Assembly: GCA_947172415.1 (NCBI GenBank)
Contig: OX359197.1
Location: 7,565,673-7,629,672 of the forward strand
Length of the DNA: 64,000 nt
Direction of reading: 5' to 3'
Origin: Chondrosia reniformis
Lineage: Eukaryota; Porifera; Demospongiae; Chondrillida; Chondrillidae
Positions 10,501 through 21,400 of the stretch are shown here, piece after piece. The position numbers and the translations under genes were made by a program. A model generated the notes under the pieces. That model had not been told where the DNA came from. It searched no databases and saw nothing but the letters and a program-made list of their open reading frames with translations. Within the stretch, counting starts at the first letter, position 1. The number at the start of each line of letters is the position of its first letter.

Positions 10501-10757
10501 CTGCTGCTGTAGCAGCTTCGTTCCTGGTGCCCTCTCTGGAAGGAGCCATTTTGTACATATTCTTTGGCATTGTGTTCTTTGCACACGTCCATTTTGGAGT
10601 GTCAGTGGTAAGGGACACAAGATGTTGCGTAATCACACCTGCAAGTGATGCAATCCCCTTCATCCCTTAGGTGAATGATCTTTGTGATCACTTTAACATC
10701 TTTTGTTTCAGACTGAAGAAAGTGGATAAATACTACACCTCAAATTCCACCCACTAG
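7583..10757 (+). CDS. EPT1: Ethanolaminephosphotransferase 1 (EPT1/SELENOI type)
   Basis: Nine exons (7583-7669, 7739-7807, 8653-8899, 8981-9106, 9320-9408, 9472-9644, 10019-10184, 10431-10607, 10671-10757) join in frame to 406 aa. The protein makes phosphatidylethanolamine or ether lipids by transferring phosphoethanolamine from CDP-ethanolamine to diacylglycerol at ER/Golgi membranes. The CDP-alcohol phosphotransferase signature is complete across the exon 3/4 junction: [10 protein letters not shown]...[10 protein letters not shown]. Conserved flanks such as [22 protein letters not shown] and HVHFGV and multiple hydrophobic helices match EPT1. It ends at a plain TAG after [11 protein letters not shown]. 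The C-terminal selenocysteine extension of vertebrate SELENOI is absent. Introns 4, 6 and 7 are tandem repeats. Confidence 0.92.
8200..8430. repeat. EPT1 intron 2 segment duplicated at 2645-2848
   Basis: The right-hand copy of the duplicated segment, lying inside EPT1 intron 2 (7808-8652). It marks the rightmost extent of the tandem duplication that copied the sulfotransferase and stathmin genes. The rest of the intron shows no further structure. Confidence 0.75.
9110..9312 (+). repeat. CATC/CACC tetranucleotide array in EPT1 intron 4
   Basis: Interrupted catc/cacc/cgtc units fill almost all of the 213-nt intron 9107-9319, leaving only the donor GTAGGT and the acceptor tttaatag. The pyrimidine-rich strand is the sense strand. 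Open frames across it are artefacts of composition. Confidence 0.9.
9680..10004 (+). repeat. 48-bp minisatellite in EPT1 intron 6
   Basis: About six copies of a 48-bp, C/T-only-biased unit (ccctaaccctccctctcctc...) with exact 48-bp spacing between 9721, 9769 and onward. Copies are nearly identical, which indicates recent expansion or homogenisation. It ends next to the acceptor tacttcag. Confidence 0.9.
10216..10412 (+). repeat. 28-bp minisatellite in EPT1 intron 7
   Basis: Seven virtually identical copies of cctccctcacactcccagtc plus tcccatct, in perfect 28-bp register, filling the intron between the donor GTGAGT at 10185 and the acceptor gttcttcag at 10430. Pyrimidine-rich on the sense strand. 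Confidence 0.9.
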
Positions 10758-11594
10758 TGAACATTTATATTGTAGACCCTTCCATATCTTCCATATTATA
10801 TGTAGTGTACCTTTGAACAGTAAAAACTATAGTATATATGCACATGTAATGTAGTTATTGACTACAATAACAATAATAGGAGGTTTTCAAATTTGTTTTA
10901 AGTCTTCTTTTTCTGTAGCTGTATATTAAATTTATTTAATATTACAGGGTTTTTTTGAAATCTAAAGCTTTATGCATTAAAAGATTTGTTGTGATAAGGA
11001 TCTTAATTGCTAGTGAAACCTCCAATTACAAAAGTACCCTTGTGGCTATAGGAATGCTGGATGTTTAAGATAGCTTATCTCTAGCCTTTTGAGGGTCTAG
11101 AGATGCAGTTTGTTGTATAAAGTGATTTTAACTGATTATGAAATGTCAATCTTGATAAATTAAATACACAAATTACAAGTCATTAAATGGCTCTCTGAAG
11201 TGCATATATGTATATAAATTGTGCATAAAATGATATAGAGTCATATAAATAGCTAATCTTTGAAACCACATTTGCATCTCAGTTCAGTCAAATTGAGGGG
11301 CAAAGTATACTTGTGTAGTGTTGCTAGGTAACTGATTCTTCAAACTATAAGTGTATTGTCTTCTTTCCATGGCAGTTCAGTCTCTGCCCAAGGCAGTGCA
11401 ACATTTCAAACACACAAAAACGACAGAAGACAATAGGTAGATTGGACATACTGGAAGCTGCCATTGAATGGACTTGGGGAAATCCCCTAGAAATTTCCAT
11501 TTTAGGAGTATCAGTATCTACAGTTTGTATTCCATTCTAATAACAAAGATAAAACACTTTAGTAATAAACACCATTGCACAAGTAATATCACAA
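10711..11594. repeat. Left copy of duplicated EPT1/AP-2 intergenic block
   Basis: Starting within the last EPT1 exon (ctgaagaaagtggataaat) and running to cacaagtaatatcacaa, this block is repeated in direct orientation at 14281-15495. It contains a degraded copy of the AP-2 last exon (minus strand, about 11360-11515). Relative to the right copy, two short segments, about 11034-11107 and about 11364-11430, are reverse-complemented. Apart from the EPT1 end and the AP-2 remnant nothing coding is seen. Confidence 0.85.
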
Positions 11595-14280
11595 GACAAT
11601 ACAACTCAACCTCTTTCTTCACAATATCACCATGGTAACAAACAAGCTAAATGTCTGATTTAAAGAGTGATAATGAAGGTTTGCTCTACTAATACTGGCA
11701 GCAGTAGTAACTAGTCTTGAGAATATAACCAGCCTAGCACTGTAAGTCATCAGTTAGCTCTAGACTTAATTGGTCCTGCTTAGAAACTTGTGCGGAAAAT
11801 TCAAGAAAAGTACAATTTAATTAGCCCTCCCCATACACAAAGTAATTGTAAAAATATGTTATTCTATCAATTGCTGTCAGGGGCTGTGCAACTGAACAGT
11901 CAAGACAGACAAATACTGTAGATTTAATCTCCCTTATCATGTATCTTTACACTCCTCCCTGACTAGTAGTAACAGTCTCCTGAAATGGAGACTTAAATAC
12001 TACACATGTTATAACACCTAATGGAGAGCCACATTTTACTGTAAACATGGACACCTGATCTCACAAACAGGCTGCATATTAATACCAGAACACCAGCCAT
12101 TTAGGAAGATTACCTCTTTAAATAAAAAATATAAATTTCATTCAATTAGAATTTCTCAATAGAAAGACATCTTAAATTCCTTAACAAAATGAACCTTATA
12201 AGATTAGTTTGGTCAGTATACACTTATGTGAGCATACGTGTTGACATTGATAAAAGTACAAAACAAGATTAGCACTAACACAAATATCACAAGACAACCT
12301 CTTTCTTCACAATATCACCATGGTAACAAACAAGCTAAATGAGTGATAATGAAGGTTTGCAAGATTACTTACCAATCCAACAGTTTAGCACGTACAACAC
12401 CAATTAAAACTTCTTCAAACCAGCAATGGGAGATCTTCAGGGACGGCCATTTTGAGTGGAGATTGTGCAATAAAATGTTTATTCGCAGGGAGACATTTTC
12501 ATTTTAAGTACTGTATAAAATATACGGTAACTGCTGTAGCTCCTGCAATTATACGTTAAGAACTCCATACCCTATACACTACTACGGGTGTCTACAGTGC
12601 ATGAAACTTTTTCCTAAAAGACATGGTTGACAAATGCGAGACTAAGAAAAGCGCACGAAATAATTTTTTTGACTAGTCAGATTGTGCAATGTAAAGAAAA
12701 GCAAAAGCAATATAAGGTTATCTTTTGTATATTTGTGACCGTTTATACATGCAATTTGAGCATGATGCAATTGCACTGTTAAGTCATTATTGCTATAAAA
12801 CAATTAAAGCTCAATGAATCATTGAAACGTAGACAGTTGTTGATTAAGGACTTTTCATTCATGGGGTCACTGGACATGTTAGGTTTGTCTGAGTTCAATA
12901 TCAATAACAACTTGCTGAATAGGTCGGGGCATGTACTACATGTTGTCTATTGTTCTCGAACATGACATCGAAAACAATAAACAGAATTTTGCTTCCACGA
13001 TTTTCCGCCAAGTTCACGATATTTCCCGCCGACCATTTCTAATAAATAGTCGAGAAAATTTTCAGTCTTTGGCCTCCGGGCTATCAACTCTGGAGGTCTA
13101 CTTTGGTGTGGATCGACGCGAAAACCGTGGTAGGAGCACGACCATGGTACCATGCGACAAAGGGTCATCGGTGTTCGTATAGTGGGGTGGTCTCTCTATC
13201 ATGGGTTAGTGCCTGGAGATGTATCTCACTATTAATCCTGCTTGTGTGTTTAAATTGGCACTTGCGGATTCTTGCTATACGACCCGTACCTGGAGGAGCG
13301 TGGGTCCAGTGCCACTACGTAGTCGGTCAGGAAGCTATTGTAGGCTGCCGCATCAGGTTGGTTTGGAGACATTTAAAATTTGTATTACAATTGCAATTTC
13401 ACATGGTATTCTCTAATTCTTTTCTTATAGTTCATCGATGGGTCCCTACTCTAAAGCAACCTGGCCGATCCCAATGAGCTAAAGTCTGTGTACAGTGCTC
13501 TCAAGCTGCGTTGTGTGCACATGATGATTCTCATTGGTGGGAGTTTGTGGTCCGCCAGGGTCGGGCTTGTTCTGTCCGTAGCGTGAGGCAGTGCAGGACT
13601 AGTAACTGGTCACAGGTCGGTCAGGTACGCCGGACCGTTCCCGAGCAGCTTCTCTTACGACGCAAGTAGTGGAAGTGTCAAATAGAGTTGAGAAACCGGA
13701 GGCCTTTTGGGGCACGACGTACTTCTACCTCCTCGTGGTGTGCCCTGGGGTCACATTTACACTCATGTAAAGTGATGCAAAACGAAGTACTAGCAGCAAT
13801 TCAGTAGCCACTCAAAAGGAGAAGGAACAAAGCTAAGAACATGGTCCCTTCAAAACCAGAAGAACTAATTTAAGAACTTCAGTTTGAACATTTTTTTAAT
13901 TTTATAAATTCTATATGTACAACTGTATATATTTCAAAATTATCATTTATCCCAGTTTGGTGATAATCAATGAATGATGAGATTGGTATATAAAGTATAC
14001 ATTTACACATTCAGGATACTCTTGTAAATTATTGCATAACAAGTATAGGTGTATAAAATTATATGCTTATATGGTCCATATATAACTGGCACACAAGGGC
14101 AACTGTATAGCTGCAGTGTAGTTAATATATATAAGTATTATATCATGCAATTAAATTAGAATGAGATAAAATACAATGTTTATTCATATGGATAACCAGT
14201 ATTACACCAATTTTAATGCATGGCTAGGTATATATACTAGGACATATATATAGCAATCAGTGATTTATATTTATTGTTCT
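11595..14280. repeat. Unclassified 2.7 kb dispersed repeat, copy 1
   Basis: A unit of about 2.7 kb almost identical to 30037-32788. It shares its left end (aatacaact-aacctcttt) and right end (tttattgttctga). No terminal inverted repeats, poly-A tail or known transposase/RT motif were seen. It has an internal direct repeat of about 70 bp (about 11608-11685 and 12298-12362, containing aatatcaccatggtaacaaac). The most conserved part is a GC-richer stretch (12930-13790) with an 83-codon frame at 12931-13182, preserved in both copies with one conservative change. A predicted intron-like stretch (13335-13432) differs much more between copies. It could be a duplicated gene remnant, a non-autonomous transposon or an RNA-encoding unit. 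Confidence 0.7.
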
Positions 14281-15495
14281 GAAGAGAGTGGATAAATACT
14301 ACACCTCAAATTCCACCCACTAGTGAACATTTATATTGTAGACCCTTCCATATCTTCCATATTATATGTAGTGTACCTTTGAACAGTAAAAACTTGCACA
14401 TGTCAAGCCAAGGATTCACAGAAGATCAAGATAAAGAAAAAGACAGGATCACTGATGAAGGATGGAATTCCCAGAAACGGCTGTCTGACCCAGTGGAGAA
14501 GAAGATGAAAGAAGGGAAAAGAAGGAAGAAGGAAGAAAAGACTCCTGTATCTTCATCTAAAGCTCTCTTTAGGTTTAGTTCCCCTATAGGCTCTTTTTAC
14601 AGAATAGGCATATAGCATGTAGGAAAATGGTATCTTAGATTTTTCATGTAATGTAATGTAGTTATTGACTACACTTGCAATAATAGGAGGTTTTCAAATT
14701 TATTTAAAGTCTTCTTTTTCTGTAGCTGTGTATTGAATTTATTTAATGTTATAGTAACGTTTTTTTAAATCTAAAGCTTTATGCATTAAAAGATTTGTTG
14801 CGATAAGGATCTTAATTGCTACTTGTCTACTATATACCCCATACTCATAAGTGTATGAACACCAAGCATACTAGCTAGTGAAACGTCCTATTACAAAAGA
14901 ACTAATTGCATCTCTAGACCCTCAAAAGACTTAGAGATAAACATCACAGCATTCCTATAGCCACAAGGGTAGAGATGCAGTTTGTTGTATAAAGTGATTT
15001 TAACTGATTATGAAATGTCAATCTTGATAAATTAAATACACAAATTACAAGTCATTAAATGGCTCTCTGAAGTGCATATATGTATATAAATTGTGTATAA
15101 AATGATATAGAGTCATATAAATAGCTAATCTTTGAAACCACATTTGCATCTCAGTTCAGTCAAATTGAGGGGCAAAGTATACTTGTGTAGTGTTGCTAGG
15201 TAACTGATTCTTCAAACTATAAGTGTATTGTCTTCTGTCGTTTTTGTGTGTTTGAAATGTTGCACTGCCTTGGGCAGTAGTAGTGGCAGTTCCATCGAGA
15301 GATTGAGCTGCCATGGTAAGTAGATTCTGGTCTTCAGGTAGATTGGACATACTGGAAGCTGCCATTGAATGGACTTGGGGAAATCCCCTAGAAATTTCCA
15401 TTTTAGGAGTATCAGTATCTACAGTTTGTATTTCATTCTAATAACAAAGATACAACACTTTAGTAATAAACACCATTGCACAAGTAATATCACAA
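14281..15495. repeat. Right copy of duplicated EPT1/AP-2 intergenic block
   Basis: Direct repeat of 10711-11594. It opens with a remnant of the final EPT1 exon (gaagagagtggataaat..., through the ccactag stop) and ends with the genuine last coding exon of AP-2. It carries an extra segment of about 250 bp (about 14393-14645) with a Lys/Glu-rich frame starting ATGTCAAGCCAAGG that I do not recognise. It differs from the left copy by two local inversions. Confidence 0.85.
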
Positions 15496-18400
15496 AAGTG
15501 CTCCCATGCCAGTTGTCTTTACCATTTGAGGTTGCTGTTCAATGCACTGCTTGCGATGGTGTACTCCTCCTAGTCTGCCCATGTTCTCTCCATGCCCTTC
15601 ATATATTGCCTGTATGTTATCCATACAGGTCAGGAGGGTCTGGATACCACTGTCCAATGCCATAGGACCAAAGGTGTGGGTAAGATTGTTGTAGCGAGAG
15701 AGGCCCTGAGTCAGAGAATCACTTGAAGAAGGAGCCCAATCATTCTGAGTCACACCTTTCTGCATAGCAGATTGGATCTCCTTGATGAGAGACCTACAGG
15801 GGGTGGATGGATGGATGGTTAGGTGGGTGGGTGACTGGGTGGATGGGTGGATGGGTGGTAGGTGGATGGGTAGATGGGTGGTAGGTGGATGAGTGGATGG
15901 GTGGGTGGGCGGGTGGATGGGTGGATGAGTGGATGACTGGTTGGATGGGTGAATGGATGACTGGATGGATGGCTGGGTGGATGGGGTGGGTGGGTGGTAG
16001 GACGGTGGGTGGATGGGTGGATGGGTGGTAGGATGGGTGGATGGGTGGTAGGGTGGTAGGATGGGTGGATGGGTGGATGAGTGGTAGGATGGGTGGTAGG
16101 GTGGTAGGATGGGTGGATGGGTGGGTGGATGGGTGGATGACTGGATGGATGGATGGGTGGATGGGTAGGCATACTTTGCTACTTTTACTGCTCTAATTTT
16201 GCAGCGAAGTGAATCGGAATTGCTGCAGTTCTCCATCTGCTTATTAGCAATATGTTGTGCTAGCTCAGTAGAGGGAAAGTCCCTCTGTGTTACCCTGTTA
16301 AAATCTGTAGCCAAATGCTTAGCCTCACCTGTGGGGTTTGAGTAGGTGGACATAACACATGTACAACCCATTGAAGTGGGATGGTATGGCTCATCTACCT
16401 TCCACAAGTGCGGTTAGCAGTGTGAGTTCAGATGTCTTCCGTTTCCCTGGCGGCAAGGCTACACCGATTGACTCTAACTTTTGCCTCAATAAAGATCCTC
16501 CATTTTTAGACTTTGCTCTATAACAATAGTAAGTTAATGTGTACAGATAGCAATGCTGAATATAACAGCATACTAATTCTACCTTCTCAAAATGCCTCCA
16601 AGGATTGAGGCATTAAGTGACTCTGGCTGGGAAAGTCTTCTCTTAATTTCATTCACAGAGACTTTGTACTTGGGCGTGGCACTCAAGAGGGACAGCCTTC
16701 CTGGGACGTGGCAAAACACCTCGCCTCCTGTCTCTCCAGTTTCCTGAGATGTACCTAGTTTCTTTAGCTCTGGACTTAAACCTACAAATTGGGTGAGAAA
16801 ACACCAAATATATTAGTACATAAAGTCCTATAGACATTAAATATCACATTTGTGACAGAAAATACAACTTTAATGTTATGATATGTTTCTATTACTCAAG
16901 GGGCCTTAATTTTAATTTGGAAACACCTTTTCTGCAGTAATTCAATTCCAAAGATTAAGTCACTATGTACTCCTACATGTAAGTAGTGTATTATATTTAA
17001 AACAAACAACCAAATGATATTCATAGGTAGAGCCAACTAGGCCAGCTAAACCTATGAATACAATTATCTTGTGAACCAGCAACAAGAATGTTGGCTATCT
17101 CGTAAGCAAACAGATAACAGTTCACCTTCCATGCTACACTCTGACCTCTGTACCTCCAAACAAATAACAGATGCTATATATATACAGTACAAGTTACAAT
17201 ATACTAATATATACATGTGAAGGAACAAGGCATGTTTCACTGTGGTCAGCTATCAAGATAGCCCTTACTGTCAGTTGGGAATGGATTATCAGTAAATATT
17301 GTGCAAAAAGGATCACTTTACATGTCTCAAAACGACACCAATCACATTAAAATTGAAGTAAATTGACACAGTCATCCAATAGCCACAGTTGTTCCTATTA
17401 TACCTGTGTACTGGCAAGTTTACCAAATGCAGTGGAACTATGAATATAATTACCAAGCTAGGCTGTCACCACCAGAATGTATAACAACTATCCACCCTTA
17501 AACATGAAATATAAACAGACTCTAGAGAGCCAATAGCTTCACTCACTTCCCACTGATGTGTCAGAAGACATTGAAGACACACCTGAACTAGGACGTTCTC
17601 CCTGACCACTCCCATTGGATGGAACATCTTGATTAGAAGGGACAACCTCCTTCTTCACCTTCTCTATCGCAGCATGTATAACAGACACAGTTCCAGGTGA
17701 CACTGAGTGTGAAGCGGCAACTGAAGCCATATCTGGTGTGAGATACTCTGGTCTGTCGTCTACTGTAGCAGTCCTGCTAAAGCTGACTTGTCCACTGGTG
17801 CACACTGTATCAACGTGATCCTTATCCACAGACACTTCTTCAAAGCCATCAGCAGGCGTCACCCTTCCTGAACTTGAAGAATCTTCTAGAAGTTCTTCGT
17901 CTGTCTCCTCTGCATCCTCTCTCATATAAACAGGTTTGGGATGGTTGATGCCTACAGTGTATTCAGATTTAGACTTCCTCCCACTGCTACTGCCAGTACG
18001 GTAGCCTGAGGATGTATCCGAGGAGATGGATGCTCCCAGGCTGCTGGGGGAGGCGGTCACGCTCACAGCCTGTGGCTGGATGATGAACTGATTAAAGGGG
18101 CTCAATGCAATGGGGGAGGACTGCAGAGCTTGCATGTGCCCAACTGGTGATTGGGTAATGGAACCCTTCATTGCTATTAGGTTGGGAGGGCTGATGGTTA
18201 GGAAGGGGACAGGAGTCAGAAACCTGGCCTGTATCCCCTGCTGTGCCTCAGATGTGGTGCTGCAGCTGCTGTTGGAAAGAGCAGTTGATGCTCCCTCCAG
18301 CTTCAGGAAAGGGGGCGTGGAGGTGGAGGAGCCATAAGGTGACAACCTGAGAGGAAGGCAGATGGGAGACTGGGAAGATTGAAGCCCTTTCTCTCTGGTT

Positions 18401-21400
18401 GGTAGGGGAGGGGCTGATTTAGATGCAAGCTTAATTGTTGAATGAGAATTGACTTTCTTTTGGCTCATGAGTGAGTTTACTGAATAAGCTGAAGTCTTTT
18501 GCTTCACTATGTGTGGCTTTAGGAAGAATGGTTCCCTTGAGTGTTCCTTTGCCCGTTTACGAAGTAACATAAATTTCTCCAACTCAGCTGAATCCTGCAA
18601 ACATAAAAAAGTGCCAGTTTCCTTTCAATGCATTAATGCTTACATTCAGTTATGTAATTATATGCTTATTACTAATGGCCTAACACCATCCACTCAGAGT
18701 AGACCAGATGGTAAAATACAAAATTAACAGGTTCATAATTAATTCACACACTGCTTAACTTAGTATTACACGCTATTCCCAAATTCAAGTTACAAATAGA
18801 CACCTCGTCTCCAAACACTTTACAGAGGACTTGGTTTCACTGCTTTGTTTTGCTAACAAAATTACTTTACACTATGCATTAAACTTTGAAGTTTTCAGAT
18901 GAAAGAGTGTTACTGTACAACAGATCGGTCATACAGACTAGAGACTGAGTCAAATTGTTGAGAATTTCCTCTTTAAGCCATTTCCTTATACAATTACCAC
19001 ATTGAGAAGGAATCAGCATACAGGAAGAAGACTTAGCACAAGTCATGTTGGCTGAAAATGAGACACTGAACTTTTGTGGTTTCTATACACATGTATGCTA
19101 CCAAACAGTAGTCTCCAATTTTGAAATCAGATTTAACAAAAGGATCTGTATTGTAAGTTTGAGTGTAATTAATCGAAACAAGAATGTGCAAACCACCCTA
19201 GTTTGGATAATGAAGACACTGGAGAAACTAATTCAATAATCATCCATGGGTGTTCCAATCCAAGAAACATAGCCAGGCAGTAATATTAACCACATTAGTG
19301 TTTCACTTAATCACCTGATGTGGGATAACTTAATCAATCACACCAGATAGACTGAGGACAACAAGATCCAGTACCAGCTGGATAGACTGAGGACAACAAG
19401 ATCCAGTACCAGCTGGATAGACTGAGGACAACAAGATCCAGTACCAGCTGGGTAGACTGGCTGAAGGTGCAGTAGATGAACATTGCACTTGTGCTACTCC
19501 CTTGGCCACACCACAGAATGGAAAACTTATCAGTGCTGCCCACTAAAGGCCTAGCCATATGTGTGACCTGCACACTTATCAGGTAACATATTTATAACCA
19601 CCACTTTCCTAATTAGGAAAGGACTTGGCCTGGAAGCTTCATTTCATCTCAGATTAGAAGGAAACCCGTTTATCCTTATAAACCTTCTATAGACACAACC
19701 TAGCCAATCCTTGTGTTACCCTTGTGTCCACCCTTGTGTCACCCTTGTGTCCACCCTTGTGTCCACCCCTTGTGTTACCCTTGTGTCCCCCCCCTTGTGT
19801 CACCCTTGTGTCCACCCTTGTGTCCACCCCTTGTGTTACCCTTGTGTCCCCCCCCTTGTGTCACCCTTGTGTCCACCCTTGTGTCCACCCCTTGTGTTAC
19901 CCTTGTGTCACCCTTGTGTCCACCCTTGTGTCACCCTTGTGTCCACCCCTTGTGTCACCCTTGTGTCAACCCCTTGTGTCCACCCCTTGTGTCACCCTTG
20001 TGTCAACCCCTTGTGTCCACCCCTTGTGTCACCCTTGTGTCCACCCCTTGTGTCACCCTTGTGTCCACCCCTTGTGTCCACCCCTTGTGTCCACCCCTTG
20101 TGTCACCCTTGTGTCCACCCCTTGTGTCACCCTTGTGTCCCCCGTGTGTCCACCCCTTGTGTTCATCCCTTGTGTTACCTTACCTTGTGCTTTGTGTACA
20201 ATTAATTTCTTTTTATCACATCAAGATGGTCATGGACAAGTAAAAATGTCACATTCTTGGAATCTCTTAATAATTCCTTATCTGATGTCAACTCCTAGAA
20301 CAATACATATACAAACTTAAAGAGGAGTGCTCAGGAATGAAGTTAGTTCTGAGAGAGGCCAGCTTTTTAAAGGATGCATTTATTGATGAGTAATTACAGG
20401 AGAACTAGAACTGGACTGTTCTAAGGTATCTAAGCCTTAGAGGTATCTTTGCATGCTTCCTTTAGTCCTTTTGTCCCTAATCCAATTTATTGCTTACTCC
20501 CCTCCCAAGCCTTTTGCTCCAACCAGCCTCTCTCCTCTTTCCAACCAGCCGCTCTAACCCTATTCTTTCCAACTCCCTCACTCCAATTAATCGCTCTCCA
20601 ACCAAAAGGATTGGAGAGCAATTAATTGGAGCTTGTAATGGTACAAACTGAGAATGAGAGGAGGGTTGGAAAGAGGAGGATCGGAAAGAGGAGGATCGGA
20701 GAGAACCTTTATCCAATCCTCCTCTTTCTGACTCTCCTCTTTCCAACCCTCCTCTCATTCTCGGCTTGTACCATTACATTCCATGAAGTACCAAAAATGT
20801 AACTGGATCCCATTAATCATCTACACAGTACCTTCAAGTGACTTGGACGAGTTTGCCCAAAATTATCGATTGAACGGGCTTTGTCACCCTTAGACGGTTG
20901 TAGGAGTTAATTTTACACTACATGCATTCATTCTCAAGGTGAGATGAATTGTGTATAGCATTACAACTAATGGTGATGTGATTCGATAAGCATCATAAGG
21001 TAGGTTGAATAGAAATTACTTGCTGTTAGCCTTAATAATGTTACCCCTCTATATTACTTTATAAAGACTGAAATCATCTCTAAAGTGGTGAAAATGGCTG
21101 ACTTTTCTATTCTCTGACAACTTTGTAGTGTATTTTGTTTCAGATTGTGTGAGTGCTATATGCGTAGCAGGTCAGGTGAAAGAATTTGCCATCTACTAAC
21201 TACAGTTCCCTTCAAAGTTGGCACACTTTTACACAATGGTCAGCACTTTACTATCACAATCACATGATGGTGATGGACCACAAATGTCTTGTTGTTAAAA
21301 TATAATTTAATCATATGCTACCAAATGGGTTATTTCTACAATAAGTGACAGCCTTTATATACATGCACATGTAGGGGCACCAAAGGAATATCTATAGATC

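Noticed and set aside
10740..10760. In-frame UGA as a selenocysteine codon in EPT1
   Set aside because: The frame ends at TAG; the TGA overlapping it (tagtga) is out of frame and no extension is visible.
14393..14645. Lys/Glu-rich frame (MSSQGFTEDQDKEKD...) in the extra segment of the right duplicated block
   Set aside because: No recognisable domain and no clear splice partner; kept as an unexplained insertion rather than called a gene.
15490..15522. AP-2 ending at the stop codon at 15490
   Set aside because: Possible, but the donor ATG/GTAAAG at 15522 joins in phase to a 94-codon exon (15156-15437) whose frame is fully open, so the longer form is preferred.
19711..20320. Three overlapping Cys/Pro-rich frames of 164-198 codons
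   Set aside because: Composition artefact of the ccacccttgtgt array inside AP-2 intron 1.
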